Source: Pseudomonas vancouverensis
GTDB taxonomy: Bacteria > Pseudomonadota > Gammaproteobacteria > Pseudomonadales > Pseudomonadaceae
DNA: 64,000 nucleotides
Assembly: GCF_004348895.1 (NCBI RefSeq)
Contig: NZ_RRZK01000032.1
Coordinates: 248,001 to 312,000, forward strand
Direction: 5' to 3'
Shown piece after piece: positions 1 to 8,572 of this stretch. The notes beneath the pieces were generated by a model. That model had not been told where the DNA came from and searched no databases. It saw nothing but the letters and a program-made list of their open reading frames with translations. The position numbers and the translations under genes were made by a program. The first letter of the stretch is position 1. Every line of letters begins with the position of its first letter.

Positions 1-5
1 CCGAT

Positions 6-22
6 GGCGCTGAAGCAGCGCC
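6..22 (+). other. Hairpin upstream of pyrH
   Basis: A perfect 7-bp stem (GGCGCTG, loop AAG, CAGCGCC) lies in the gap before pyrH. No U-run follows, so it is not a standard intrinsic terminator. It could be a processing or attenuation element between an upstream gene (tsf in most gamma-proteobacteria, outside this window) and pyrH. The rest of the first 91 bases holds only the pyrH ribosome-binding site, CAGGAG. Confidence 0.4.
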
Positions 23-91
23 ACGCTAGAGTGAGCGCAGCTGCAAACAGCTCGCAAAGAATTTTTAAATACGCCGCAGGAGAGATTCGCA

Positions 92-835
92 ATGGCTCAG
101 CAGGGCAGTGGTTATCAGGCTCGCTATAAACGCATTCTACTCAAGCTTAGCGGCGAGGCCCTGATGGGCTCGGAAGAGTTCGGGATCGACCCGAAGGTTC
201 TCGATCGCATGGCGCTGGAAGTGGGCCAGCTGGTCGGCATCGGTGTTCAGGTCGGTCTGGTTATCGGCGGTGGCAACCTGTTCCGTGGCGAAGCCCTGAG
301 CAAGGCTGGCATGGACCGCGTAACCGGCGACCACATGGGCATGCTGGCCACTGTGATGAACGCCCTGGCCATGCGCGACGCGCTTGAACGTGCCAATATC
401 TCGGCCATCGTCATGTCGGCCATTTCCATGGTTGGCGTAACCGATCACTATGATCGCCGCAAAGCCATGCGTCACTTGAACTCCAAGGACGTGGTGATTT
501 TCGCTGCCGGTACCGGTAACCCGTTCTTCACGACGGATTCGGCTGCTTGCCTGCGTGCAATCGAAATCGACGCCGATGTCGTGCTCAAGGCGACCAAGGT
601 TGATGGTGTGTACACCGCAGATCCATTCAAAGACCCGCATGCCGAGAAGTTCGATCATCTGACCTACGATGAAGTGCTGGATCGCAAGCTGGGTGTAATG
701 GACCTGACGGCGATTTGCCTGTGCCGCGACCACAAGATGCCGCTGCGCGTATTTAACATGAACAAGCCCGGCGCCCTGCTGAACATCGTGCACGGCGGCG
801 CTGAAGGAACTCTGATCGAGGAAGGCCAACAATGA
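92..835 (+). CDS. pyrH: UMP kinase
   Basis: Phosphorylates UMP to UDP with ATP, the first committed step to UTP and CTP, in the cytoplasm as a hexamer. The 247-residue protein has the usual length and shows the amino-acid-kinase fold signatures: KLSGEAL near residues 18-24, the glycine-rich GGGNLFRG near 60-67, and the TGNPFFTTDSAA nucleotide loop near 140-151. The start is supported by CAGGAG 9 bases upstream. Its stop overlaps the frr start (ATGA), so the two are translationally coupled. It opens the pyrH-frr-uppS-cdsA-dxr cluster typical of gamma-proteobacteria. Bacterial PyrH is usually activated by GTP and inhibited by UTP; this is family knowledge, not seen here. Confidence 0.98.
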   Translation: MAQQGSGYQARYKRILLKLSGEALMGSEEFGIDPKVLDRMALEVGQLVGIGVQVGLVIGGGNLFRGEALSKAGMDRVTGDHMGMLATVMNALAMRDALERANISAIVMSAISMVGVTDHYDRRKAMRHLNSKDVVIFAAGTGNPFFTTDSAACLRAIEIDADVVLKATKVDGVYTADPFKDPHAEKFDHLTYDEVLDRKLGVMDLTAICLCRDHKMPLRVFNMNKPGALLNIVHGGAEGTLIEEGQQ

Positions 836-1389
836 TCAACGAAATCAAGAAAGACGCTAAAGAGCGCATGCAGAAGTCCGTGGAATCGCTGGCGCACAAC
901 TTCGGCCGCATTCGTACCGGTCAGGCGCACCCGAGCATCCTGGAAGGCGTGATGGTGCCGTACTACGGTGCCGACACCCCGATCAAGCAGGTTGCCAACA
1001 TCACCGTTAAGGACGCCCGTACCCTGCAAGTCGTCGCCTTCGAGCGCAACATGCTCGGTGCAGTCGACAAGGCCATCGGCAGCGCCGGCCTGAACCTGAA
1101 CCCGACCAACCTCGGTGAGCTGCTGTTGATCAGCATGCCGGCCCTGACCGAAGAAACCCGTCGCGGCTTCACCAAGCAGGCCCGCGATGTTGCCGAAGAC
1201 GCCCGTGTGGCCGTGCGCAACATTCGTCGTGATGCCAACAGCTCGCTGAAGGATCTGGTCAAGGAAAAGGAAATCAGCGAAGACGAAGAGCGTCGCGCCA
1301 CTGGCGAGATCGACGATCTGACCAAGAAATTCGTGGCTGAAATCGACGCGAAGCTGGCAGAGAAAGAAAAAGACCTGATGGCCGTATAA
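832..1389 (+). CDS. frr: Ribosome recycling factor
   Basis: With EF-G it splits the post-termination ribosome so that subunits can be reused. The 185-residue length and the near-complete helical pattern match the family: an N-terminal INEIKKDAKERM helix, the central TPIKQVANITV segment of the small beta domain, and the long charged C-terminal helices ending in EKEKDLMAV. The start overlaps the pyrH stop by four bases, and uppS begins 13 bases downstream, consistent with one transcript. It is expected to be essential, as in other bacteria. Confidence 0.98.
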   Translation: MINEIKKDAKERMQKSVESLAHNFGRIRTGQAHPSILEGVMVPYYGADTPIKQVANITVKDARTLQVVAFERNMLGAVDKAIGSAGLNLNPTNLGELLLISMPALTEETRRGFTKQARDVAEDARVAVRNIRRDANSSLKDLVKEKEISEDEERRATGEIDDLTKKFVAEIDAKLAEKEKDLMAV

Positions 1390-1402
1390 GAGTCGCGTTT
1401 TC

Positions 1403-2158
1403 ATGGAAAAGAACAAGTTGGCTGCACCCTCTGCGGTGCCGCGCCATGTCGCGATTATCATGGATGGTAACAATCGCTGGGCCAAAAAACGCTTTATGCC
1501 GGGTGTCGCCGGGCATAAGGCGGGAGTGGACGCGGTTCGCGCGGTGATTGAGGTGTGCGCCGAGGCAAAGGTCGAGGTGCTGACGCTGTTCGCCTTTTCC
1601 AGTGAAAACTGGCAACGCCCGGTCGATGAAGTCAGCGCCTTGATGGACCTGTTCTTCAAGGCGCTGCGTCGTGAGGCCAAGCGCCTCAACGACAACAACA
1701 TCAGTTTGCGCATCATCGGCGATCGCTCGCGTTTTCATCCAGAGCTTCAGGCGGCGATGCGTGAAGCCGAGGCGATGACCGTGGGTGCCAATCGCTTTAT
1801 CCTGCAAATCGCTGCCAACTACGGCGGTCAATGGGATATCGCGCAAGCGGCGCAACGTCTGGCGCGCGAGGTTCAGGCCGGGCATCTGCGTCCGGAAGAC
1901 ATCACGCCTGATTTGCTGCAGACCTGCCTGGCTACGGGCGATCTGCCGTTGCCTGATCTGTGCATTCGCACCGGTGGTGAACACCGCATCAGCAACTTCC
2001 TGCTCTGGCAGCTCGCTTATGCCGAGCTGTACTTCTCCGACCTGTTCTGGCCGGACTTCAAACACGATGCCATGCGCAAAGCGCTGGCCGATTTCGCTTC
2101 CCGCCAGCGCCGTTTCGGTAAAACGAGCGAGCAGGTCGAGGCTGGAGCCCGGGTTTAA
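1403..2158 (+). CDS. uppS: Undecaprenyl diphosphate synthase (cis-prenyltransferase)
   Basis: Condenses eight isopentenyl diphosphates onto farnesyl diphosphate to make the C55 lipid carrier for peptidoglycan and O-antigen. The 251-residue protein has the catalytic Asp in MDGNNRW (Asp21), the FAFSSENW segment that positions substrate, and the C-terminal RTGGEHRISNFLLWQ and Y-SD-FWPDF motifs of the family. Its TAA stop shares one base with the cdsA ATG (TAATG), so translation of the two is probably coupled. Together with dxr downstream, the cluster joins isoprenoid supply to lipid-carrier production. Confidence 0.98.
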   Translation: MEKNKLAAPSAVPRHVAIIMDGNNRWAKKRFMPGVAGHKAGVDAVRAVIEVCAEAKVEVLTLFAFSSENWQRPVDEVSALMDLFFKALRREAKRLNDNNISLRIIGDRSRFHPELQAAMREAEAMTVGANRFILQIAANYGGQWDIAQAAQRLAREVQAGHLRPEDITPDLLQTCLATGDLPLPDLCIRTGGEHRISNFLLWQLAYAELYFSDLFWPDFKHDAMRKALADFASRQRRFGKTSEQVEAGARV

Positions 2159-2964
2159 TGCTTAAACAACGAATCATCACTGCACTGATCCTGCTGCCGA
2201 TCGCCTTGTGCGGGTTTTTCCTGCTCGAAGGGTCGGGTTTTGCCCTGTTCATCGGCCTGGTTGTCACCTTGGGTGCCTGGGAGTGGGCGCGCCTGGCAGG
2301 TTTCACCGCACAGTCGATCCGGGTGGCCTTTGCCGCAATCGTTGCGTTGATGCTGTTCGTTATGTACATCGTGCCGGGGCTTGCGCCCTGGGTGCTCGGC
2401 GCTTCGGTGCTGTGGTGGGCTGTGGCGACGTACCTGGTGCTGACTTATCCACGTAGCGCTGAAATCTGGGCCAGCGCTGCCTGCAAGCTGGTCATCGGCC
2501 TGTTGATTCTGCTGCCTGCCTGGCAGGGCCTGATTCAGATCAAGCAGGAGCCTTTGGGCAACTGGTTGATCATGGCGGTGATGGTGCTGGTCTGGGGTGC
2601 CGATATTGGCGCGTACTTTTCTGGCAAAGCCTTTGGCAAGCGCAAGCTGGCACCTCAAGTCAGTCCCGGCAAGAGCTGGGAGGGCGTGTATGGCGGGTTG
2701 TTGCTGAGCCTGGTGATCACTGCGATCGTCGGCATTTCCCGTGGCTGGGGTTTTACCCAGATTCTCATGGCGTTGATCGGCGCCGCGTTGATCGTGTTTA
2801 TCTCGGTGGTCGGTGACCTGACCGAAAGCATGTTCAAGCGCCAGTCCGGGATCAAGGACAGCAGCAACCTGCTGCCGGGACACGGCGGCGTGCTTGATCG
2901 GATCGACAGCCTGACCGCGGCGATTCCGGTGTTTGCCGTATTGCTATGGATGGCTGCTCCATGA
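2158..2964 (+). CDS. cdsA: Phosphatidate cytidylyltransferase (CDP-diglyceride synthase)
   Basis: Makes CDP-diacylglycerol from phosphatidic acid and CTP at the inner membrane, the branch point for all phospholipids. The 268-residue protein is mostly hydrophobic with about seven or eight membrane segments. It carries the C-terminal family signature around SGIKDSSNLLPGHGG followed by LDRIDS. It uses the CTP that pyrH and pyrG supply. The start overlaps uppS by one base and the end overlaps dxr by four bases (ATGA). Confidence 0.97.
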   Translation: MLKQRIITALILLPIALCGFFLLEGSGFALFIGLVVTLGAWEWARLAGFTAQSIRVAFAAIVALMLFVMYIVPGLAPWVLGASVLWWAVATYLVLTYPRSAEIWASAACKLVIGLLILLPAWQGLIQIKQEPLGNWLIMAVMVLVWGADIGAYFSGKAFGKRKLAPQVSPGKSWEGVYGGLLLSLVITAIVGISRGWGFTQILMALIGAALIVFISVVGDLTESMFKRQSGIKDSSNLLPGHGGVLDRIDSLTAAIPVFAVLLWMAAP

Positions 2965-4151
2965 GCCGTCCGCAACAGATTACCGTCCTCGGGGCGACCG
3001 GTTCGATCGGTCTGAGCACCCTCGACGTCATCGCGCGTCACCCTGAGCGTTACCAAGTGTTTGCCCTCAGTGGCTACAGCCGCTTGGCTGAGCTGCTTGC
3101 ACTCTGCGTTCGTCATTCCCCGCAGTTTGTCGTGGTACCCGAAGTCGAGCCTGCTCGCCGTTTGCAGGATGATCTGCGTGCAGCCGGTCTTTCGACGCGG
3201 GTGCTGGTGGGCGAGGAGGGCCTGTGCCGGATTGCCTCCGATCCTGCGGTCGATGCAGTGATGGCGGCGATCGTCGGTGCGGCAGGGCTGCGTCCGACGC
3301 TGGCGGCAGTCGAGGCCGGCAAGAAAATCCTCCTGGCCAACAAGGAAGCGCTGGTGATGTCCGGCGCCCTGTTCATGCAGGCGGTGCGCAAGAGCGGCTC
3401 GGTATTGCTGCCGATCGACAGTGAACACAACGCGATTTTCCAGTGCATGCCCGGCAATTTTGCCCAGGGCCTTGAGGCGGTCGGTGTTCGGCGGATTTTG
3501 CTGACGGCTTCCGGCGGTCCGTTCCGACAGACGCCGATGGCGGAACTGGCGCATGTTTCCCCCGCGCAAGCCTGCGCTCATCCCAACTGGTCCATGGGTC
3601 GCAAGATCTCCGTGGATTCGGCCAGCATGATGAACAAAGGGCTCGAGTTGATCGAAGCCTGTTGGTTGTTCGATGCCAGGCCATCGCAGGTTGAGGTGGT
3701 GATTCACCCACAAAGCGTGATTCACTCCTTGGTCGATTACGTAGACGGGTCCGTTCTGGCCCAGTTGGGCAATCCGGATATGCGCACGCCCATCGCCAAT
3801 GCGCTCGCTTGGCCGGAGCGAATCGACTCCGGCGTGGCGCCTCTGGATCTGTTTGCGGTGGCGCGTCTGGACTTTGAAGCGCCGGATGAAGACCGCTTCC
3901 CTTGCCTGCGCTTGGCGCGGCAAGCTGCGGAAGCTGGAAACAGTGCGCCGGCCATGCTCAATGCAGCGAACGAAGTAGCGGTAGCGGCATTTCTCGACGA
4001 GCGGGTTCGATACCCGGAAATCGCGAGTATCATCGAGGAAGTATTGAATCTTGAGCCTGTGGTGCCGGTCGATGATCTCGACGCGGTATTCACGGCAGAC
4101 GCGAAAGCGCGATTGCTCGCCGAACAATGGCTGAGTCGCCACGGGCGATAA
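2961..4151 (+). CDS. dxr: 1-Deoxy-D-xylulose 5-phosphate reductoisomerase
   Basis: Converts DXP to 2-C-methyl-D-erythritol 4-phosphate with NADPH, the committed step of the non-mevalonate isoprenoid pathway. An in-frame ATG exists at 2946, but the one at 2961 overlaps the cdsA stop (ATGA) and gives the normal N-terminus MSRPQQITVLGATGSIG, with the NADPH-binding GATGSIG near residues 11-17. The 396-residue protein also has LPIDSEHNA (metal and substrate region) and GRKISVDSASMMNKGLE. The pathway partners ispD and ispF lie further right in this same window. Confidence 0.97.
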   Translation: MSRPQQITVLGATGSIGLSTLDVIARHPERYQVFALSGYSRLAELLALCVRHSPQFVVVPEVEPARRLQDDLRAAGLSTRVLVGEEGLCRIASDPAVDAVMAAIVGAAGLRPTLAAVEAGKKILLANKEALVMSGALFMQAVRKSGSVLLPIDSEHNAIFQCMPGNFAQGLEAVGVRRILLTASGGPFRQTPMAELAHVSPAQACAHPNWSMGRKISVDSASMMNKGLELIEACWLFDARPSQVEVVIHPQSVIHSLVDYVDGSVLAQLGNPDMRTPIANALAWPERIDSGVAPLDLFAVARLDFEAPDEDRFPCLRLARQAAEAGNSAPAMLNAANEVAVAAFLDERVRYPEIASIIEEVLNLEPVVPVDDLDAVFTADAKARLLAEQWLSRHGR

Positions 4152-4205
4152 ATGCTGTCGAAACACAGGCCTTTGTGACGACAGATAGGAATGCGGAGAA
4201 AGTAG

Positions 4206-5558
4206 ATGAGCGCGCTCTATATGATTGTCGGCACCCTGGTCGCTTTGGGTGTGCTGGTTACCTTCCACGAGTTCGGCCACTTTTGGGTCGCGCGTCGCTG
4301 TGGGGTCAAGGTGCTGCGCTTCTCCGTGGGCTTCGGCATGCCGTTGTTGCGCTGGCACGACAAGCAGGGCACTGAATTCGTGGTGGCCGCCATCCCGCTG
4401 GGTGGCTACGTGAGGATGCTCGACGAGCGCGAAGGCGAAGTACCGCTCGATCAGCTCGATCAATCCTTCAATCGTAAATCGGTGCGTCAGCGCATTGCGA
4501 TTGTGGCCGCGGGTCCGATTGCCAACTTTTTACTGGCCCTGGTGTTTTTCTGGGTGCTGGCGATGCTCGGCAGCGAGCAGGTGCGTCCGGTGATCGGCGC
4601 GGTCGAGTCCGGCAGTATCGCGGAGAAGGCCGGTCTGAGCCCGGGGCAGGAAATCGTCGCCATCGACGGCGAAGTCACTACCGGCTGGGCTGCCGTGAAT
4701 TTGCAGCTGGTCCGTCGCCTGGGTGAAAGTGGTTCACTGAAAGTCATGGTGCGCGATCAGGGTTCGACGGTCGATACCCCTCGTGAGCTGGCGCTGGATA
4801 AATGGCTCAAGGGTGCAGACGAACCTGATCCGATTCGTTCGCTGGGTATCCGCCCGTGGCGTCCCGCATTGCCGCCGGTGTTGGCAGAACTCGATCCAAA
4901 GGGCCCGGCACAGGCTGCCGGGTTGAAGACTGGCGACCGTCTGCTGGCGCTGGATGGTCGCGCGCTGGATGATTGGCAGCAGGTCGTCGACACCGTTCGT
5001 ATGCACCCTGATACCAAAATTCTGCTGCGGGTCGAGCGCGACGGTGCTCAAATCGACGTCCCTGTGACCCTGGCGTCCCGTGGTGAAAGCAAGGCGCCGA
5101 GTGGATATCTGGGGGCCGGCGTGAGGGCTGTCGACTGGCCGCCGGAAATGATCCGCGAAGTCAGTTACGGGCCGTTGGCGGCGATTGGCGAAGGCGCTCG
5201 ACGCACCTGGACCATGAGCGTGCTGACCCTCGATTCGCTGAAGAAAATGTTGTTCGGTGAGCTCTCGGTAAAAAACTTGAGTGGACCGATAACCATTGCT
5301 AAAGTGGCGGGCGCTTCGGCCCAGTCGGGTGTTGCTGATTTCCTGAATTTCCTTGCTTATCTGAGTATTAGCCTGGGGGTTCTGAATTTGTTGCCCATTC
5401 CTGTGCTGGATGGGGGACACTTGTTGTTTTATCTGATCGAGTGGGCGCGTGGTCGTCCCTTGTCGGATCGGGTGCAAAGTTGGGGGATACAGATCGGTAT
5501 CAGTTTGGTGGTCGGGGTGATGTTGCTTGCTCTGGTCAATGATCTGGGTCGACTGTAA
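4206..5558 (+). CDS. rseP: Site-2 intramembrane zinc metalloprotease
   Basis: Cleaves anti-sigma factors within the membrane; in Pseudomonas the known substrates are MucA (releasing AlgU) and FpvR-type regulators. The 450-residue protein has the HEFGH zinc motif in the first membrane helix (residues 21-25), two central PDZ domains with PGQEI and GDRLLALDG carboxylate-binding loops, and the second catalytic motif NLLPIPVLDGGH near residue 395. Four membrane segments are expected. It lies directly before bamA, the usual order linking envelope stress sensing to outer-membrane assembly. A terminator-like hairpin separates the two genes. Confidence 0.97.
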   Translation: MSALYMIVGTLVALGVLVTFHEFGHFWVARRCGVKVLRFSVGFGMPLLRWHDKQGTEFVVAAIPLGGYVRMLDEREGEVPLDQLDQSFNRKSVRQRIAIVAAGPIANFLLALVFFWVLAMLGSEQVRPVIGAVESGSIAEKAGLSPGQEIVAIDGEVTTGWAAVNLQLVRRLGESGSLKVMVRDQGSTVDTPRELALDKWLKGADEPDPIRSLGIRPWRPALPPVLAELDPKGPAQAAGLKTGDRLLALDGRALDDWQQVVDTVRMHPDTKILLRVERDGAQIDVPVTLASRGESKAPSGYLGAGVRAVDWPPEMIREVSYGPLAAIGEGARRTWTMSVLTLDSLKKMLFGELSVKNLSGPITIAKVAGASAQSGVADFLNFLAYLSISLGVLNLLPIPVLDGGHLLFYLIEWARGRPLSDRVQSWGIQIGISLVVGVMLLALVNDLGRL

Positions 5559-5578
5559 CGCTTCGTTGAATTGCGAAT

Positions 5579-5597
5579 CTGCCGCATTTTGCGGCAG
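5579..5597 (+). terminator. Terminator-like hairpin between rseP and bamA
   Basis: CTGCCGCA, a TTT loop, TGCGGCAG and then TTTGTTTATT form an 8-bp GC-rich stem followed by a T-rich stretch, 20 bases after the rseP stop and before the bamA ribosome-binding site. It has the form of an intrinsic terminator or attenuator. Since bamA and the genes after it are essential, it is probably partial, or bamA has its own promoter. Confidence 0.45.
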
Positions 5598-5632
5598 TTT
5601 GTTTATTGCCAGTTGGAATAAGAAAGGACTTC

Positions 5633-8020
5633 ATGAAACGTCTGCTGCTAACTGCGGTTCTCACCGTATTGATGATCGCCGAAGTTCACGCCGAGTCCTT
5701 CACTATCTCTGATATTCGCGTCAATGGCCTCCAGCGGGTCTCCGCGGGTAGTGTCTTTGGTGCTTTGCCGTTGAACGTCGGTGAACAGGCGGATGATCGG
5801 CGCCTGGTGGAGTCCACTCGTGCGTTGTTCAAAACCGGTTTCTTTCAAGATATCCAACTGGGCCGCGATGGCAACGTCCTGGTCATCACGGTAGTCGAGC
5901 GCCCGTCGGTCGCGAGTATCGAGATCGAAGGCAACAAGGCGATCTCTACTGAAGACCTGATGAAAGGCCTCAAGCAGTCCGGTCTGGCCGAAGGCGAAAT
6001 CTTCCAGCGCGCAACGCTGGAAGGTGTGCGTAACGAGTTGCAACGCCAGTACGTTGCCCAGGGTCGTTACTCGGCCACCGTTGACACCGAGGTCATTCCG
6101 CAGCCGCGCAACCGCGTGGGCCTGAAGGTCAACATCAACGAAGGCACGGTCGCGGCCATCCAGCACATCAACGTGGTGGGCAACACCGTATTCCCTGATG
6201 AAGACCTGATCGACCTGTTCGAACTCAAGACCACCAACTGGTTGTCGTTCTTCAAGAACGACGACAAGTATGCCCGCGAAAAACTGTCCGGTGACCTGGA
6301 GCGTCTGCGTTCCTACTACCTGGACCGTGGCTATATCAACATGGATATCGCTTCGACCCAGGTGTCCATCACTCCGGACAAGAAGCACGTCTACATCACT
6401 GTCAACGTCAACGAAGGCGAGAAGTACACCGTTCGTGACGTCAAGCTCAGCGGTGACCTGAAAGTCCCTGAAGACCAGGTCAAGTCGCTGTTGCTGGTGC
6501 AGAAAGGCCAAGTGTTCTCGCGCAAGCTGATGACCACTACTTCCGAGCTGATCACCCGTCGTCTGGGTAACGAGGGTTACACCTTCGCCAACGTCAACGG
6601 CGTGCCTCAGCCGCACGACGAAGATCACACCGTAGACATCCTGTTCGCCGTCGATCCAGGCAAGCGTGCCTACGTGAACCGTATCAACTTCCGTGGCAAC
6701 ACCAAGTCGGAAGACGAAGTATTGCGTCGTGAAATGCGTCAGATGGAAGGTGGCTGGGCTTCGACCTACCTGATCGACCAGTCCAAGACCCGTCTGGAAC
6801 GCCTGGGCTTCTTCAAGGAAGTCAACGTTGAAACGCCGGCCGTACCGGGCGTCGACGACCAGGTTGACGTGAACTACAGCGTGGAAGAGCAGGCTTCCGG
6901 TTCGATTACCGCCAGCGTCGGTTTCGCCCAGAGTGCCGGTCTGATCCTCGGTGGTTCGATCACCCAGAACAACTTCCTCGGTACCGGTAACAAGGTCAGC
7001 ATCGGCCTGACTCGCAGCCAGTACCAGAGCCGCTACAACTTCGGTTACGTAGACCCCTACTGGACGGCTGATGGCGTGAGCCTGGGTTACAACGCGTTCT
7101 ATCGCACCACTGACTACAAAGACCTCGACGTCGACGTAGCCAGCTATGCGGTGGACAGCCTGGGTGCGGGCGTCAGCGTCGGCTACCCGATCAGCGAGAC
7201 TTCGCGCCTGACCTTCGGTTTGACTGCGCAACAGGACAAGATCAAGACCGGCGTTTACACCGTCGACGAAATCTTCGACTTCGTTAACAAGGAAGGCGAC
7301 CAGTACCTCAACTTCAAGGCTTCGGCCGGCTGGTCCGAGTCGACCCTGAACAAGGGCGTACTGGCAACCCGTGGCCACTCGCAAAGCCTGGTGCTGGAAA
7401 CCACGACGCCTGGCAGTGACCTGTCGTTCTTCAAGCTCGACTACCGTGGCCAGTTGTTCCAGCCGCTGAGCGAGAACTACACCATGCGCCTGCATACCGA
7501 ACTCGGTTATGGCGATGGTTATGGTTCGACCGATGGCTTGCCTTTCTATGAAAACTACTATGCTGGTGGTTTCAACTCGGTTCGTGGCTTCAAGGACAGC
7601 ACCCTGGGTCCTCGCAGTACGCCGAGTCGTGGTCAGGCGATCACGGGTAACGCCGGTACACAATTTGACCCGGACCAGGATCCGCTGCCGTTCGGTGGTA
7701 ACGTCCTGATCCAGGGTGGTGTCGAGGTTCTGTTCCCGCTGCCGTTCGTTAAAGATCAGCGCTCCCTGCGTACCTCGGTATTCTGGGATGTGGGTAACGT
7801 GTTCGATTCCAAGTGCAAAGACATCACCAACGCCGATGGCTCGAAGTCCAACACGCAGTGCAACGACATCAGCCTGAGCAACATGGCCAGCTCTGTCGGT
7901 GTAGGCGTGACCTGGGTTACCGCGTTGGGTCCTTTGAGTTTTGCGCTGGCCATGCCAGTCAAGAAACCGGACGAAGCTGAAACTCAAGTGTTCCAATTTT
8001 CCCTCGGCCAGACGTTCTAA
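5633..8020 (+). CDS. bamA: Outer-membrane protein assembly factor BamA
   Basis: Central barrel of the BAM complex that folds and inserts outer-membrane proteins. The start at 5633 (MKRLLLTAVL) follows AGAAAGGA and leaves a clean signal peptide cut after residues ending VHA, before ESFTISDIRV; an upstream in-frame ATG at 5606 lacks this logic. The 795-residue precursor has five POTRA repeats (roughly residues 22-420) and a 16-strand Omp85 barrel. The barrel includes the conserved VRGF (lid-loop) motif in NSVRGFKDSTLG and ends in an aromatic residue (FSLGQTF). The chaperone gene skp follows 45 bases later. Confidence 0.98.
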   Translation: MKRLLLTAVLTVLMIAEVHAESFTISDIRVNGLQRVSAGSVFGALPLNVGEQADDRRLVESTRALFKTGFFQDIQLGRDGNVLVITVVERPSVASIEIEGNKAISTEDLMKGLKQSGLAEGEIFQRATLEGVRNELQRQYVAQGRYSATVDTEVIPQPRNRVGLKVNINEGTVAAIQHINVVGNTVFPDEDLIDLFELKTTNWLSFFKNDDKYAREKLSGDLERLRSYYLDRGYINMDIASTQVSITPDKKHVYITVNVNEGEKYTVRDVKLSGDLKVPEDQVKSLLLVQKGQVFSRKLMTTTSELITRRLGNEGYTFANVNGVPQPHDEDHTVDILFAVDPGKRAYVNRINFRGNTKSEDEVLRREMRQMEGGWASTYLIDQSKTRLERLGFFKEVNVETPAVPGVDDQVDVNYSVEEQASGSITASVGFAQSAGLILGGSITQNNFLGTGNKVSIGLTRSQYQSRYNFGYVDPYWTADGVSLGYNAFYRTTDYKDLDVDVASYAVDSLGAGVSVGYPISETSRLTFGLTAQQDKIKTGVYTVDEIFDFVNKEGDQYLNFKASAGWSESTLNKGVLATRGHSQSLVLETTTPGSDLSFFKLDYRGQLFQPLSENYTMRLHTELGYGDGYGSTDGLPFYENYYAGGFNSVRGFKDSTLGPRSTPSRGQAITGNAGTQFDPDQDPLPFGGNVLIQGGVEVLFPLPFVKDQRSLRTSVFWDVGNVFDSKCKDITNADGSKSNTQCNDISLSNMASSVGVGVTWVTALGPLSFALAMPVKKPDEAETQVFQFSLGQTF

Positions 8021-8065
8021 GCGTCTGACCCAAGATAACGACAATGGATTTTGTAGGAGTGCATC

Positions 8066-8569
8066 GTGCGTAAGTTGACTCAATTGGTTCTCCTGGCTTC
8101 CGTACTGGTAGCAGGCCCGGCGTTTGCCGACATGAAGATCGCGGTTCTGAACTATCAGATGGCGTTGCTGGAGTCTGATGCAGCCAAGAAATACGCTGTA
8201 GATGCCGAGAAGAAGTTCGGTCCGCAACTGACCAAGCTGAAAACCCTCGAAAGCAGCGCAAAGGGCATTCAGGATCGTCTGATGGCTGGCGGCGACAAGA
8301 TGCAACAGGGCGAGCGTGAGCGTCTCGAACTGGAATTCAAGCAAAAGGCCCGTGACTTCCAGTTCCAGTCCAAGGAGCTGAACGAAGCCAAAGCCGTTGC
8401 CGACCGTGAAATGCTGAAGCAGCTGAAGCCGAAACTGGACAGCGCTGTGGAAGAAGTCATCAAGAAAGGTGCTTTTGACCTGGTCTTCGAGCGTGGTGCA
8501 GTGATTGACGTCAAGCCTCAGTACGACATCACGCGCCAGGTTATCGAGCGCATGAATCAGCTGAAGTAA
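8066..8569 (+). CDS. skp: Periplasmic outer-membrane-protein chaperone (OmpH/Skp)
   Basis: Holds unfolded outer-membrane proteins in the periplasm and delivers them to BamA. The start is GTG, preceded by TAGGAG. The 167-residue precursor begins with a signal peptide (RKLTQLVLLASVLVAGPAFA, cut before DMKIAVLN). It then shows the long charged helices that form the jellyfish tentacles (Glu/Lys/Gln-rich, residues 50-120) and ends with the beta strand FDLVFERGAVIDV. The position between bamA and lpxD is the standard gamma-proteobacterial order. Confidence 0.96.
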   Translation: MRKLTQLVLLASVLVAGPAFADMKIAVLNYQMALLESDAAKKYAVDAEKKFGPQLTKLKTLESSAKGIQDRLMAGGDKMQQGERERLELEFKQKARDFQFQSKELNEAKAVADREMLKQLKPKLDSAVEEVIKKGAFDLVFERGAVIDVKPQYDITRQVIERMNQLK

Positions 8570-8572
8570 TCC

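Noticed and set aside
5648..8344. Very long minus-strand open frame (about 900 codons) opposite bamA and skp
   Set aside because: It is the mirror of high-GC plus-strand codons. It has no ribosome-binding site and no recognisable domain, and it fully overlaps two certain genes.
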